A stretch of DNA of 48,914 nucleotides from Paludibacteraceae bacterium (GTDB lineage: Bacteria; Bacteroidota; Bacteroidia; Bacteroidales; Paludibacteraceae), in NCBI GenBank assembly GCA_905234835.1, contig CAJOIZ010000012.1, forward strand, positions 1-48,914. The letters are read 5' to 3'. The notes beneath the pieces were generated by a model. The model was not told where the DNA came from and did not search any database. It worked only from the letters and a program-made list of their open reading frames with translations. The position numbers and the translations under genes are program-made. Of this stretch, positions 6,903 to 16,242 are shown in pieces. Numbering within the stretch: position 1 is the first letter of the stretch; each line of letters starts with the position of its first letter.

Positions 6903-9215
6903 TTAAGGAAGGAGAGCGTAATCAATGACTTCGTGTATGTCGCGGACATAGTGGAAAGTGAGTCCGGCAAGGTATTGGGCGGTGATTTCCTCCACGTCCT
7001 TTCGGTTGTCCTCACAGAGTACGATGTCGGTTATGCCGGCGCGTTTGGCAGCAAGAATCTTCTCTTTCACGCCTCCGATGGGAAGGACTTTGCCGCGCAG
7101 GGTCATCTCGCCGGTCATAGCGATACGTGGACGCACTTTGCGGCAGGTGAAAGCGGAAACAAGTGCTGTGGTCATCGTGATACCAGCCGAAGGACCGTCT
7201 TTAGGGATGGCTCCTTCGGGAACGTGGATATGAACAGACTGTGTTTCAATGGCTTTGCGCGATATGTGCCAGTCGTCAGCATGTGCTTTGATATATGCCA
7301 GCGCGATGGTGGCGCTCTCTTTCATCACGTCGCCGAGATTGCCTGTGAGCGTGAGGGTAGGGGACTTGGCTGGCGATAGAGAAGACTCGATAAAGAGTAT
7401 CTCACCGCCTACCTGTGTCCAAGCCAGACCGGTGACAACGCCTATGTAGTCGTTGTTCTCGTACATGTCGCGGGTGTAGCGCGGCTTGCCGAGATAAGTC
7501 TGTATGTCAGAAGTCGTTATATCAGGATTGAAGGTTTCGCCGAAGGCAATCTTTGTTACGACTTTGCGACAGAGCGCCGCAATCTGCCGTTCAAGGTTTC
7601 GGACACCGGATTCGCGGGTATAATGCTCAATGAGATAATCGGTTGCATCTTTGGACAAGCGCATCTGTTCCGCTGTGAGAGCGTGCTCGCCGAGTTGCTT
7701 GGGTAGGATGTGCCTTTCGACAATGGCTTCTTTCTCCTCAATGAGGTAGCCGGTCATCTCAATCAGTTCCATACGATCAAGCAGGGGACGCGGTATGGTT
7801 TCGAGCGAATTGGCGGTAGCGATGAAAAGCACGTGCGAGAGGTCGTAGTCGGTGTCGATGTAGTTGTCATGGAAGGTGCTGTTCTGCTCGGGGTCCAGTA
7901 CTTCCAGAAGTGCAGAAGTGGGGTCGCCTTTATAATCGTTGCCGATTTTGTCTATCTCGTCAAGGACAAAGACGGGATTGGATGTCTTGCACTTGCGCAG
8001 GTTCTCTACGATGCGTCCGGGCATGGCACCTATATAGGTCTTGCGGTGTCCTCGTATCTCCGCCTCATCGTGCAGTCCGCCGAGTGAGACGCGAGCATAC
8101 CTGCGGTTGAGAGCGCGCGCAACGGACTTGCCCAAAGAGGTCTTGCCCACGCCGGGAGGGCCGTAGAGACATAGGATAGGGGACTTGAGGTTGCTTCCTC
8201 CCTGTTTGCGGACAGCGAGATACTCGATGAGGCGTTCCTTGACCTTCTCCATACCGAAATGGTCCTCGTCCAGCACCTGACGGGCATGACGGAGGTCGTA
8301 ATTGTCTTCCGAATACTCGTTCCACGGCAGGTCAAGGAGGGTGTCGAGGTAGTTCTGCTGCATGGCGTATTCGGGGGAGTGGGTTCCCATACGCTGCAGT
8401 TTCTTCAACTCCTCCTCAAAGCGCTTTTTGGTGTCGTCGTTCCAATGTTTGCCTTCGGCGCGTTTCTTCATGTCGCTGACGGTCTGTTCGCTGGTGTCGC
8501 CTAGTTCCTTCTGGATAGTTTCGAGCTGGTGCTGGAGGTAGTATTCGCGCTGGTTCTTGGAAATCTCCTGATTGGTCTTGTCCTGTATCTCCGCCTTCAT
8601 CTCCAGCATCTCCACCTCCTTTTTGAAGCGTTCGAGAAGTGTGTCTGCGCGGTCCTGCATATTTTCGATAGCGAGGAACTGCTGCTTGTCAGCGATGGAG
8701 AAGCCGAAATTGACGCAGAGGAAATTGACAAGTGTCGCGGCATTGTTTATATTACGAAGGGCTATTCCTGCTTCCACAGAAAAACCTTCGCTCTGTTGTA
8801 CTACACGCATAGCCTGTTCACGGAGAGTGAACGCGGTCTTGATAAAGTGCTCGTCATCTAAAGGCGGAATGACTTCGGGGTGGGGTTTGGTGCGTGCAAA
8901 AAGTTGGTTCTGTTCGCCCTGTATGAATTCCTCAATGTCGATGCGGTCTTCTCCTTCGAGCGTGATGGTCAGGCTGCCGGACTTGTTCTCCGTGGCACGT
9001 GTTACGCGGGCGGATGTGCCGAGACGGTAAAGGTCATCGCCTTTGGGGTCAGCAATGTCTTTTTTCTTCTGGCAGCAGACAGCGAGGAGACTGTTCTCCT
9101 GCAACACATCCTTGACCATCCGCTTGGACTGTTCGCGTGTAACTGTCACGCCAAGCAGCACTCCCGGAAAGAGCACCATGTTCTTGAGGGGTAGTACGCC
9201 AAGTATATCATTCAT
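6903..9215 (-). CDS. lon: ATP-dependent protease Lon
   Basis: The 770-residue product is the cytosolic AAA+ serine protease Lon, which degrades misfolded and regulatory proteins. In order: LON substrate-binding domain beginning LGVLPLKNMVLFPG (1-190), coiled-coil helical part, AAA+ module with Walker A GPPGVGKTS near 350 and Walker B VFVLDEIDKIG near 420, and the protease domain with catalytic serine in PKDGPSAG near 675 and catalytic lysine in GGVKEKIL near 715. It is slightly shorter than the usual 780-820 residues, mainly through a compact N-terminal domain. dnaE follows 30 nt downstream. The upstream spacer (9216-9350) is A/T-rich but has no clear consensus promoter. Confidence 0.97.
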   Translation of the reverse strand: MNDILGVLPLKNMVLFPGVLLGVTVTREQSKRMVKDVLQENSLLAVCCQKKKDIADPKGDDLYRLGTSARVTRATENKSGSLTITLEGEDRIDIEEFIQGEQNQLFARTKPHPEVIPPLDDEHFIKTAFTLREQAMRVVQQSEGFSVEAGIALRNINNAATLVNFLCVNFGFSIADKQQFLAIENMQDRADTLLERFKKEVEMLEMKAEIQDKTNQEISKNQREYYLQHQLETIQKELGDTSEQTVSDMKKRAEGKHWNDDTKKRFEEELKKLQRMGTHSPEYAMQQNYLDTLLDLPWNEYSEDNYDLRHARQVLDEDHFGMEKVKERLIEYLAVRKQGGSNLKSPILCLYGPPGVGKTSLGKSVARALNRRYARVSLGGLHDEAEIRGHRKTYIGAMPGRIVENLRKCKTSNPVFVLDEIDKIGNDYKGDPTSALLEVLDPEQNSTFHDNYIDTDYDLSHVLFIATANSLETIPRPLLDRMELIEMTGYLIEEKEAIVERHILPKQLGEHALTAEQMRLSKDATDYLIEHYTRESGVRNLERQIAALCRKVVTKIAFGETFNPDITTSDIQTYLGKPRYTRDMYENNDYIGVVTGLAWTQVGGEILFIESSLSPAKSPTLTLTGNLGDVMKESATIALAYIKAHADDWHISRKAIETQSVHIHVPEGAIPKDGPSAGITMTTALVSAFTCRKVRPRIAMTGEMTLRGKVLPIGGVKEKILAAKRAGITDIVLCEDNRKDVEEITAQYLAGLTFHYVRDIHEVIDYALLP

Positions 9216-9350
9216 CGTTTTACTATTTTACATAATCCTAATTATAAGTTATACATACCTGTTTTTTTTCGTGATAACAAGATATCCATAGATAATGCAT
9301 AAACTGAAAATTATTCGTATAACGCTAGCCTGTTAGAAATCTGTATTGTA

Positions 9351-10538
9351 CTATGCCAGTATTGCGTCTGCGAGGGCTTCAAGGTCGGCGGTCTGTTCAG
9401 GTTTGAGTGCACCGCGTATAGTGACGGCTGGTTCTACGATTTCGATATTCTTGCAGGTACTGAGCATCTCCTTCATTATGCGGTTCGCCTGCGGAGCCCA
9501 TGAGCCGTTCTCCATCAGTGCGACACGGCGGTTCTGGAATCCTTTGAGGCGCAGTTCGTGCAGGAACAGATGCATCGGCGGGAAGATGTCTGCGTCGTAG
9601 GTCGCGCAGCACAAGACAAGCCGGTTCATACGGAACGCATCCTCTATGGCTTCCGCCATATCGTCACGCGTCAGGTCCGTGATGGCGATTTTCAGATTCA
9701 TCTGTTTGCTTGCCGCTTTCTGACGGATGATTTCCGTGAGTTGTTCTGCGGCACGGCGCGTGTTGCCATGGATAGACGCATACGCCACCAGCACACCGTC
9801 AGTCTCTATGCCATACGTGCTCCATATTCTGTACAGGCGCATGGCTTCGTCCATCTTTGCGCCTTCCAGAACGGGTCCGTGAAGCGGCGCAATCGACCGA
9901 ATCTGTATATTATTTCCTTGATTATCTGTAAGTAAATGTAGTTTTTTAAGGACATTTGCCACTTGTATACCGTACTTGCCAACGATATTGAAATAGTAGC
10001 GTCTTGCCTCGCACGCCCAGTCGTCCTCGTCAGCGTGATACACGCCGAATTTGCCGAAAGCGTCCGCAGAGAAAAGCACTTGCTCTTCCGGGCAGAAAGT
10101 CATAATGACTTCGGGCCAGTGAATCATCGGAGCGGCGATAAAACGCAGTGTCAGTCCGCCGAGGTCGAGTACACTACCCTCTCCTACAACATGTATATCA
10201 GCGGTTTGTATGCCAAACTGCGTCATCATCGTTACCGCCTGTTTGGAGCAGACGACAGTGGTGTCTTGGTATTTGGCAAGGAAAGCCGCCATAGAGCCGC
10301 TGTGGTCAGGTTCCATGTGCTGGCAAACGAGATAGTCGGGCTTTCTTCCGTCCAGCGCTTTCTCCACGTTGTCCAACCATTGGTCCGTACAACGCGAGTC
10401 AACGGAGTCCATTACAGCCGTTTTCTGGATTCCCGGAACGATATAACTGTTGTAGCACATGCCTTCAGGCAGTACGTACTGGCTCTCAAACAAATCAAGA
10501 GATGCATCGTCGCAGCCGACGTATAGTATGTTCCTCAT
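9351..10538 (-). CDS. Flavodiiron protein (FprA-type oxygen/NO reductase)
   Basis: The 395-residue protein has the two-domain A-type flavodiiron architecture. The N-terminal metallo-beta-lactamase-like domain carries the diiron ligands: HMEPDH near 83, a histidine in MIHWPE near 147, an aspartate in SADAFG near 170 and a histidine in APLHGP near 230. The C-terminal flavodoxin domain starts near 260 with the FMN phosphate loop YASIHGNTRRAAEQL. Such cytosolic enzymes reduce O2 to water or NO to N2O in anaerobes and protect them from oxygen. No rubredoxin or flavin reductase fusion is present, so the electron donor is separate. It starts 2 nt after the aspS stop and is almost surely co-transcribed with aspS. 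Choice between O2 and NO as substrate cannot be read from the sequence. Confidence 0.92.
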   Translation of the reverse strand: MRNILYVGCDDASLDLFESQYVLPEGMCYNSYIVPGIQKTAVMDSVDSRCTDQWLDNVEKALDGRKPDYLVCQHMEPDHSGSMAAFLAKYQDTTVVCSKQAVTMMTQFGIQTADIHVVGEGSVLDLGGLTLRFIAAPMIHWPEVIMTFCPEEQVLFSADAFGKFGVYHADEDDWACEARRYYFNIVGKYGIQVANVLKKLHLLTDNQGNNIQIRSIAPLHGPVLEGAKMDEAMRLYRIWSTYGIETDGVLVAYASIHGNTRRAAEQLTEIIRQKAASKQMNLKIAITDLTRDDMAEAIEDAFRMNRLVLCCATYDADIFPPMHLFLHELRLKGFQNRRVALMENGSWAPQANRIMKEMLSTCKNIEIVEPAVTIRGALKPEQTADLEALADAILA

Positions 10539-10540
10539 AA

Positions 10541-12310
10541 TTACTTCTTTTTGATATCTATTTGCAATTCATCCAACTGTATCTGGTCAATGACAGACGG
10601 TGCGCCGAGCATCACGTCCTTGCCCTGGTTGTTCTTGGGGAAGGCGATGCAGTCACGTATGCTGTCCAGGCCGGCAAAGAGACTAACAAAGCGGTCAAGA
10701 CCGTAGGCGAGACCTCCATGAGGAGGAGCACCGTACTTGAAGGCGTTCATCAGGAAACCGAACTTGGCCTGTGCCTGCTCGGGTGTGAAGCCAAGAATCT
10801 CAAAAATCTTCTCCTGCAGAGCGGCATCGTGGATACGTATGGAGCCTCCTCCAACTTCGACACCATTGATTACCATGTCGTAAGCATTAGCGCGTACGGC
10901 TGCGGGGTCGGTATCAAGCAGAGGTATGTCTTCGGGTTTGGGCGATGTGAAGGGATGGTGCATCGCCATGAGCCGTTGCTCCTCGTCGGACCATTCGTAC
11001 ATCGGGAAGTCAATAACCCAGAGGCAGGAGAACTTCTTCGGGTCACGCAGACCGAGTTGACGGCCCATCTCAAGACGCAGTTCGCTGAGCTGCTTGCGCG
11101 TCTTCATTGCGTCGTCGCCGCTGAGGATGAGAATCAAGTCCCCTACCCCGGCTTTCATCTGCCGCGCCATCTCCTGAAGGGTGTCCTGCGTATAGAACTT
11201 GTCGATGGATGACTTGACCGTACCATCCTGCTCCACCCTTGCATAGACCATTCCTTTGGCTCCTACTTGCGGACGGCGGACAAACTCTGTAAGTGCGTCT
11301 AACTGTTTGCGTGTATAAGTTGCGCAACCTTTGGCGCAGATACCTCCGATATAGGCTGCGTTGGCGAAGACGGCAAAGCGTTCGTTCTCAGGTTTCTGAT
11401 TTTCTACCTTGTGGAAGAGGTCGTGCAGTTCGACAAAGGTCATATCGAAACGTGTGTCGGGTTTGTCGCTGCCATAGTACTTCATCGCGTCCGCCCAAGT
11501 CATGCGCGGGAGCGTGGGCAGGTCGATATTGAGGATAGACTTGAACAGGTGGCGGGACATGCCCTCGAACATCTGAAGGATATCCTCCTGCTCCACAAAG
11601 GACATCTCGCAGTCAATCTGCGTAAACTCGGGTTGCCGGTCGGCGCGCAGGTCCTCATCACGGAAGCACTTAACAATCTGGAAATAGCGGTCGAATCCGC
11701 TGACCATCAACAGTTGTTTGAGTGTCTGGGGCGACTGCGGCAGGGCGTAGAACGTGCCCGGGTTCATGCGTGAAGGCACTACAAAGTCGCGTGCGCCTTC
11801 GGGTGTGGAATTGACGAGTACGGGTGTCTCCACCTCCAAGAAACCCTGTTGGTCCAGATAACGGCGCACCTCAAAAGCCATCTTATGGCGCAGTTCGAGG
11901 TTCTTACGAACGGCAGTACGGCGCAAGTCAAGATAACGGTACTTCATACGGAGGTCGTCGCCGCCGTCGGTGTCATCCTCAATGGTGAACGGGGGCGTTA
12001 CAGCAGGATTGAGAACTTTGAGGTCAGTGACTTCAATCTCAATCTCTCCCGTGGGGAGTTGCGGGTTCTTGGACTGGCGCTCGATAACCTTGCCTGTCAC
12101 CTGAAGGACGTATTCGCGTCCGAGTGTGTTGGCTTGATCAAAGGCTTCCGTGCTTTGATTGAAAGCAAGTTGCGTAATACCATAGCGGTCACGCAGGTCA
12201 ATAAAGGTCATTCCCCCCATTTTGCGGATGCGCTGCACCCACCCCGCGAGGGTAACGGTCTGGTTGATGTCGACGAGACGTAGTTCGCCACAAGTCTTTG
12301 TACGATACAT
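10541..12310 (-). CDS. aspS: Aspartate--tRNA ligase
   Basis: The 589-residue bacterial-type AspRS charges tRNA-Asp in the cytosol. The N-terminal OB-fold anticodon-binding domain (about 1-110) begins with [10 protein letters not shown]. Class II motif 2 appears as [17 protein letters not shown] near 215 and motif 3 as GLAYGLDRF near 545; the bacterial GAD insertion lies between about 290 and 420. Length and order match the bacterial family. The flavodiiron gene follows 2 nt downstream. The upstream spacer (12311-12404) is a low-complexity TTGATAG-type tract without a clear promoter. Whether it is discriminating or non-discriminating cannot be judged here. A tRNA-Asp gene occurs in the same window at 42726. 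Confidence 0.96.
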   Translation of the reverse strand: MYRTKTCGELRLVDINQTVTLAGWVQRIRKMGGMTFIDLRDRYGITQLAFNQSTEAFDQANTLGREYVLQVTGKVIERQSKNPQLPTGEIEIEVTDLKVLNPAVTPPFTIEDDTDGGDDLRMKYRYLDLRRTAVRKNLELRHKMAFEVRRYLDQQGFLEVETPVLVNSTPEGARDFVVPSRMNPGTFYALPQSPQTLKQLLMVSGFDRYFQIVKCFRDEDLRADRQPEFTQIDCEMSFVEQEDILQMFEGMSRHLFKSILNIDLPTLPRMTWADAMKYYGSDKPDTRFDMTFVELHDLFHKVENQKPENERFAVFANAAYIGGICAKGCATYTRKQLDALTEFVRRPQVGAKGMVYARVEQDGTVKSSIDKFYTQDTLQEMARQMKAGVGDLILILSGDDAMKTRKQLSELRLEMGRQLGLRDPKKFSCLWVIDFPMYEWSDEEQRLMAMHHPFTSPKPEDIPLLDTDPAAVRANAYDMVINGVEVGGGSIRIHDAALQEKIFEILGFTPEQAQAKFGFLMNAFKYGAPPHGGLAYGLDRFVSLFAGLDSIRDCIAFPKNNQGKDVMLGAPSVIDQIQLDELQIDIKKK

Positions 12311-12329
12311 ATTTTGGTTATAGTTTAGA

Positions 12330-12402
12330 GTTTAGAGTTGAAAGTTGAAAGAAGTGGAGAGTTGATAGTGAATAGTTGAGAGTTGATAGTTGATAGTTTT
12401 TA
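12330..12402. repeat. Degenerate TTGATAG/AGAGTTGA tract
   Basis: A purine-rich low-complexity tract made of AGTTGATAG, AGAGTTGA and AGTTGAAAG words fills the aspS-fabD spacer. The same heptamer family recurs at 15460-15490, 24024-24093 and 25385-25415, always between genes, so it is a genome-wide intergenic filler rather than a feature of one gene. Confidence 0.6.
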
Positions 12403-12404
12403 TA

Positions 12405-13274
12405 TTATCCTATTGTTATTTCGGGGGCTATTTTGCGGATGAGGCCCTTGAGGACATCGCCGGGGCCGAACTCGTAGAACTCCGACGCGCCGTCCAGAAT
12501 CATGTTCTTGACCGTCTGTGTCCAGCAGACAGGGGCTGTGAGCTGGAGCATGAGGTTACTGCGTATCTGTTCCGGGTCGGTCTGCGGATAAGCATTGACG
12601 TTCTGATAAACGGGGCAGACAGGCTGATGGAATTCCGTAGCAAGGATGGCATCCTTCAGTTCCTCTGCTGCAGGCTGCATAAGCGGGGAATGGAAAGCAC
12701 CGCCGACAGGGAGACGTATAGCACGCTTGGCACCTGCCGCTTTCAGCTCGGCACACGCCTGCTCCACCCCTTCGATGGTGCCGGAGATGACCACCTGTCC
12801 CGGGCAGTTGAAATTGGCCGCTATAACAATATGGTCAGTGATGCGCTGGCAGATGTCACTCACCTGTTCGTCTTTGAGTCCGAGCACCGCCGCCATGGTT
12901 GAGGGCCGTTGGTCACACGCTTTCTGCATAGCCTGTGCACGTTTACTAACAAGCAAGAGCGCATCTTCGTAACGAAGGGCTTCACATGCCACCAAAGCAG
13001 AGTATTCGCCGAGACTATGACCTGCTACCATATCCGGTTGCTGAATGGTCATGACGCGGGAAGAGATGACGCTGTGGATAAATACTGCGGGCTGCGTGAC
13101 GCGGGTCTGACGCAGGTCCTCGTCCGAGCCGTTGAACATTATGTCCGTAATGGAGAAGCCGAGCAGGCGGTCGGCTGTGTCGAACATCTGTTTGGCAAGG
13201 GGGTATGCCTCGTAGAGGTCTTTGCCCATGCCGGGGTATTGAGCCCCCTGTCCGGGGAAAACGAATGCACGCAT
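12405..13274 (-). CDS. fabD: Malonyl CoA-ACP transacylase
   Basis: The 289-residue enzyme moves malonyl groups from CoA to acyl carrier protein, the entry step of type II fatty acid synthesis in the cytosol. It begins with the family hallmark AFVFPGQGAQYPGMG; the catalytic serine lies in GHSLGEYSALV near 92 and the catalytic histidine in GGAFHSPLM near 197. Length agrees with FabD. It starts 15 nt after the end of the ABC-F gene and is likely expressed from the promoter ahead of that gene. No other fab genes are adjacent. Confidence 0.95.
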   Translation of the reverse strand: MRAFVFPGQGAQYPGMGKDLYEAYPLAKQMFDTADRLLGFSITDIMFNGSDEDLRQTRVTQPAVFIHSVISSRVMTIQQPDMVAGHSLGEYSALVACEALRYEDALLLVSKRAQAMQKACDQRPSTMAAVLGLKDEQVSDICQRITDHIVIAANFNCPGQVVISGTIEGVEQACAELKAAGAKRAIRLPVGGAFHSPLMQPAAEELKDAILATEFHQPVCPVYQNVNAYPQTDPEQIRSNLMLQLTAPVCWTQTVKNMILDGASEFYEFGPGDVLKGLIRKIAPEITIG

Positions 13275-13289
13275 TGTGTATAGGTGTTT

Positions 13290-14963
13290 TTAGATGAGTT
13301 TCTTGTAATGTATGCGTTTAGGTTCCGCCTCCGAGTCGCCGAGGCGGAGGCGTTTGTTCTGTTCGTACTCGCTATAGGAGCCTTCGAACCAGAAGACGCG
13401 GCTGTCGCCTTCGTAAGCGAGTATGTGGGTGCATATACGGTCGAGGAACCAACGGTCGTGGCTGATAACGACAGCACATCCCGCGAAGTTCTCAAGACCT
13501 TCCTCCAGTGCACGGAGCGTATTGACATCAATATCGTTGGTCGGCTCGTCAAGGAGCAGGACGTTGGCTTCTGACTTGAGTGTGAGGGCGAGGTGGAGAC
13601 GGTTGCGCTCACCGCCGGATAGCACGCCGCATTTCTTTTCCTGGTCGGAGCCAGTAAAATTGAAGCGGCTGAGGTAGGCACGTGCGTTGATCTCGCGTCC
13701 GCCTACACGGATGAACTCGGTGCCGCCGGAGATGGTCTCATAAACGGTCTTGTCGGGGTCGATATTGGAGTGTACCTGGTCCACGTACCCTACCCTAACG
13801 GTCTCGCCAACCTCGAAGTGTCCTTTGTCCGCCGTCTCCATCCCCATAATCATGCGGAAGAGCGTTGTCTTGCCCGCTCCGTTGGGACCTATGACACCTA
13901 CAATGCCGTTAGGCGGGAGCATGAAGTTCATATCCTCAAAGAGAATACGGTCGCCAAAGGACTTCGCCACATGTTCGGCGTTGATAACTTTGTTGCCAAG
14001 TCGCGGACCGTTGGGAATGAAAATCTCCAGTTTCTCCTCGCGCTCCTTCTGCTCCTCATTGAGCATCCGGTCGTAGGCAGCGAGACGTGCTTTGCCTTTC
14101 GCCTGACGTGCTTTGGGCGCCATGCGCACCCATTCCAGTTCGCGTTCAAGGGTCTTGCGGCGTTTGGAAGCCTGCTTCTCCTCCTGCGCCATACGGGTGG
14201 TCTTCTGCTCAAGCCACGAGGAGTAGTTGCCTTTCCACGGTATGCCTTCGCCGCGGTCCAACTCGAGAATCCAGCCTGCCACGTTGTCCAGGAAATAGCG
14301 GTCGTGGGTGATACAGATAACCGTTCCCGCATACTGGTGGAGATGCTGTTCGAGCCAGTCAATGGACTCGGCATCAAGGTGGTTGGTAGGTTCGTCAAGC
14401 AGAAGGATATCCGGCTGCTGAAGAAGCAGACGGCATAGTGCTACCCTTCTCCGCTCTCCCCCGCTAAGGTTCTTGACGAGTGCGTCGTCATCCGGACACC
14501 GAAGTGCGTCCATAGCGCGATTGAGGCGCTGGTCGATGTTCCATGCGTCGCAGGCATCCAAGCGGTCCTGCAGTTCCGCCTGCCGAGCAAGCAGTTTGTC
14601 GAAATCGGCATCGGGTTCGGCAAAAGCGGCATTGACCTGTTCGTATTCCTTGAGTGCGTCCATCACGGGCTGCACGCCCTCTTCGACGCACTGACGGACA
14701 GTCTTGTCAGGGTCAAGCTTCGGGTCCTGCTCCAGATAGCCGACGGTGTAACCCGGAGAGAAGACCACCTGTCCCTCGTAGTTCTTCTCCACCCCTGCGA
14801 TAATCTTCATCAGAGTGGATTTACCGGCACCGTTAAGACCGATGATGCCTATCTTGGCTCCATAGAAGAAGCTGAGATAGATATTGTTAAGTACTTTCTT
14901 CTGGGGGCTGAACGCCTTGCTTACGCCCACCATTGAGAAGATGATTTTCTTGTCGTCTGCCAT
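13290..14963 (-). CDS. ettA: ABC-F translational throttle ATPase EttA
   Basis: The 557-residue ABC-F protein has two nucleotide-binding domains and no membrane segments. Domain 1 has Walker A GLNGAGKST near 41, signature LSGGERRR near 165 and Walker B ILLLDEPTNHLD near 186; domain 2 has GPNGAGKTT near 360, LSGGERNR near 445 and VLLLDEPTNDID near 470. The linker with charged helices (about 245-310) and an arm insertion in domain 1 match EttA, which acts at the ribosomal E site and couples the first peptide bond to ATP/ADP ratio. The start MADDKKIIFSMVGVSK is typical. A -7 element lies 29 nt upstream. fabD follows after 15 nt. Assignment to EttA rather than Uup or YbiT rests on length, lack of a C-terminal coiled coil and linker motifs. 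Confidence 0.93.
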   Translation of the reverse strand: MADDKKIIFSMVGVSKAFSPQKKVLNNIYLSFFYGAKIGIIGLNGAGKSTLMKIIAGVEKNYEGQVVFSPGYTVGYLEQDPKLDPDKTVRQCVEEGVQPVMDALKEYEQVNAAFAEPDADFDKLLARQAELQDRLDACDAWNIDQRLNRAMDALRCPDDDALVKNLSGGERRRVALCRLLLQQPDILLLDEPTNHLDAESIDWLEQHLHQYAGTVICITHDRYFLDNVAGWILELDRGEGIPWKGNYSSWLEQKTTRMAQEEKQASKRRKTLERELEWVRMAPKARQAKGKARLAAYDRMLNEEQKEREEKLEIFIPNGPRLGNKVINAEHVAKSFGDRILFEDMNFMLPPNGIVGVIGPNGAGKTTLFRMIMGMETADKGHFEVGETVRVGYVDQVHSNIDPDKTVYETISGGTEFIRVGGREINARAYLSRFNFTGSDQEKKCGVLSGGERNRLHLALTLKSEANVLLLDEPTNDIDVNTLRALEEGLENFAGCAVVISHDRWFLDRICTHILAYEGDSRVFWFEGSYSEYEQNKRLRLGDSEAEPKRIHYKKLI

Positions 14964-14991
14964 AGTGTATGGTTGTGATTATTTCCGCGTG

Positions 14992-14999
14992 CAAAGGTA
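14992..14999 (-). promoter_or_regulatory. -7 element upstream of ettA
   Basis: The minus strand reads TACCTTTG here, 28 nt before the ettA start, matching the Bacteroidota -7 consensus. No TTG is found at the ideal 19-21 nt upstream, so the -33 element is weak. Confidence 0.5.
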
Positions 15000-16006
15000 T
15001 GCATAATTTGCCAAACAGGAAAGAAATTTTTCAAATTTCATGTTAATGATTGCATGTTGTTGATTACATGTTGGTGAAGCGATGCTTTTGATTTATGATT
15101 TCAAATTTCAAATTGCACATTATTGTGCTTCCATAAGTAGGGAGGAAAGGCCTCTTTTTGTTGTCAAATTAGAAGAAAATGACAACACGGACAGGACGAA
15201 AGAACAGAAAGAAGCGCATACGCAATCAGAACACGCTTACTGTCAGTATGTTTTGCCCATGCAGATAAAAGAAAAAAAAGTAACAGAAAAATATCTTTTT
15301 GACTACACGTTTGACAACAAGAACAGATTAGTTGATAGTTTCAAATTTCATGTTAATAATTTCATGTTGGTGAGTTCATGTTGGTAATTTCATGTTTTTG
15401 ATGTGCGTATCCTTGAGGAGGGCTTCTATATATCGTATTTGGTTTATGAGTTTAGAAAGTTGATAGTTGAAAGTTGATAGTTGATAGTTTATGGTTTCAA
15501 ATTTAAATACCCCTCCATATATAAGGCAGAAAAATGCCAAAATCTATCACCTAAAAGGCAACTTTTTTTACTTTTTTTTGCATTTTCTTTGTAAGAGACT
15601 GTAAGTGTATTGCTTATGAGTTTATGTGTTTATGTGTTTAGATTGGGGATAATGTAAGAATGTCGCTTTTACCGGACTAATACTTCTGAAAAAAAAAGCA
15701 CTCGCGTAACCGATGACTAAAGGGTTGAAGGCACTTTTTGAACAGGCAATGAACGACGAATGAACAACGAATGAACAGGAACGCCGCTAATAATTCTTAT
15801 AGTCAGCAGAATAACAAATCTATGTCATTATTAAATCCTATTATAAAAGATTGGTTCTTATTATATTAAGTTCACCAACTCGATTTTGCGATGAACCAAA
15901 ATAACTTGTAAAAAACTCCCCTTCGCAGTTCAAGTTTGTTTTGCATTTCCTATGTAAGCGGCTCTGGGTAGTCGGTTCAGATATCCACCCATTTGCCGCA
16001 ACCATA

Positions 16007-16213
16007 AAAGCCCACCGGGCTTTCATGTAAACGCAATGAACAAAGAAAATAGCGCCTGATTGCCGATACAACAGACGAAAGGCACTCCGTGATGAAGTGC
16101 CTTTCGTCTGTTATATTGCGGCGGGGATTAACCGCCGAGAAGGAGCTTTTATAACCTATCTCAACCTTTTTCAACTTATTTCGGCAGAGCCGATGTTCAA
16201 ATATGATTTGAAC
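16007..16213 (+). repeat. Cluster B of variable-stem hairpins
   Basis: Hairpins: AAAGCCC-ACC-GGGCTTT (16007-16023), a 16-bp perfect stem with 9-nt loop (16071-16086 with 16096-16111), CGGCGG with CCGCCG (16119-16137), TCGGC-AGA-GCCGA (16181-16193) and GTTCAAAT-ATG-ATTTGAAC (16195-16213). The last is followed by GTAATTGACAAAG, the tail shared with clusters C and D. They lie in the 3' region of the giant surface-protein gene, which ends at 16243. Confidence 0.65.
16071..16111. terminator. Perfect 16-bp hairpin downstream of the giant gene
   Basis: Arms ACAGACGAAAGGCACT (16071-16086) and its exact complement (16096-16111) surround a 9-nt loop, 132 nt beyond the stop of the giant gene. Stem strength suggests a transcript end or 3' stabiliser, but there is no U-tract on either strand, so factor-independent termination is not certain. 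Confidence 0.4.
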
Positions 16214-16242
16214 GTAATTGACAAAGGTGACCGGTTCATCTT

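Larger units (their letters stand above)
14964..16242. other. 1.3 kb non-coding interval
   Basis: No supported gene. Contents: repeated CATGTTGGTGA/CATGTTAAT words (15035-15085, 15345-15400), an 11-bp inverted repeat 15158-15168 / 15310-15320, a TTGATAG tract (15460-15490), three AATGAACRACG 11-mers (15748-15779), and a cluster of hairpins (16007-16213). A plus-strand frame at 15082-15387 consists largely of these low-complexity words and is not credible. Confidence 0.6.

Noticed and set aside
15082..15387. 101-codon plus-strand frame
   Set aside because: Built from intergenic CATGTT and TTTCAAATT words and crossing an inverted repeat; composition is not protein-like.
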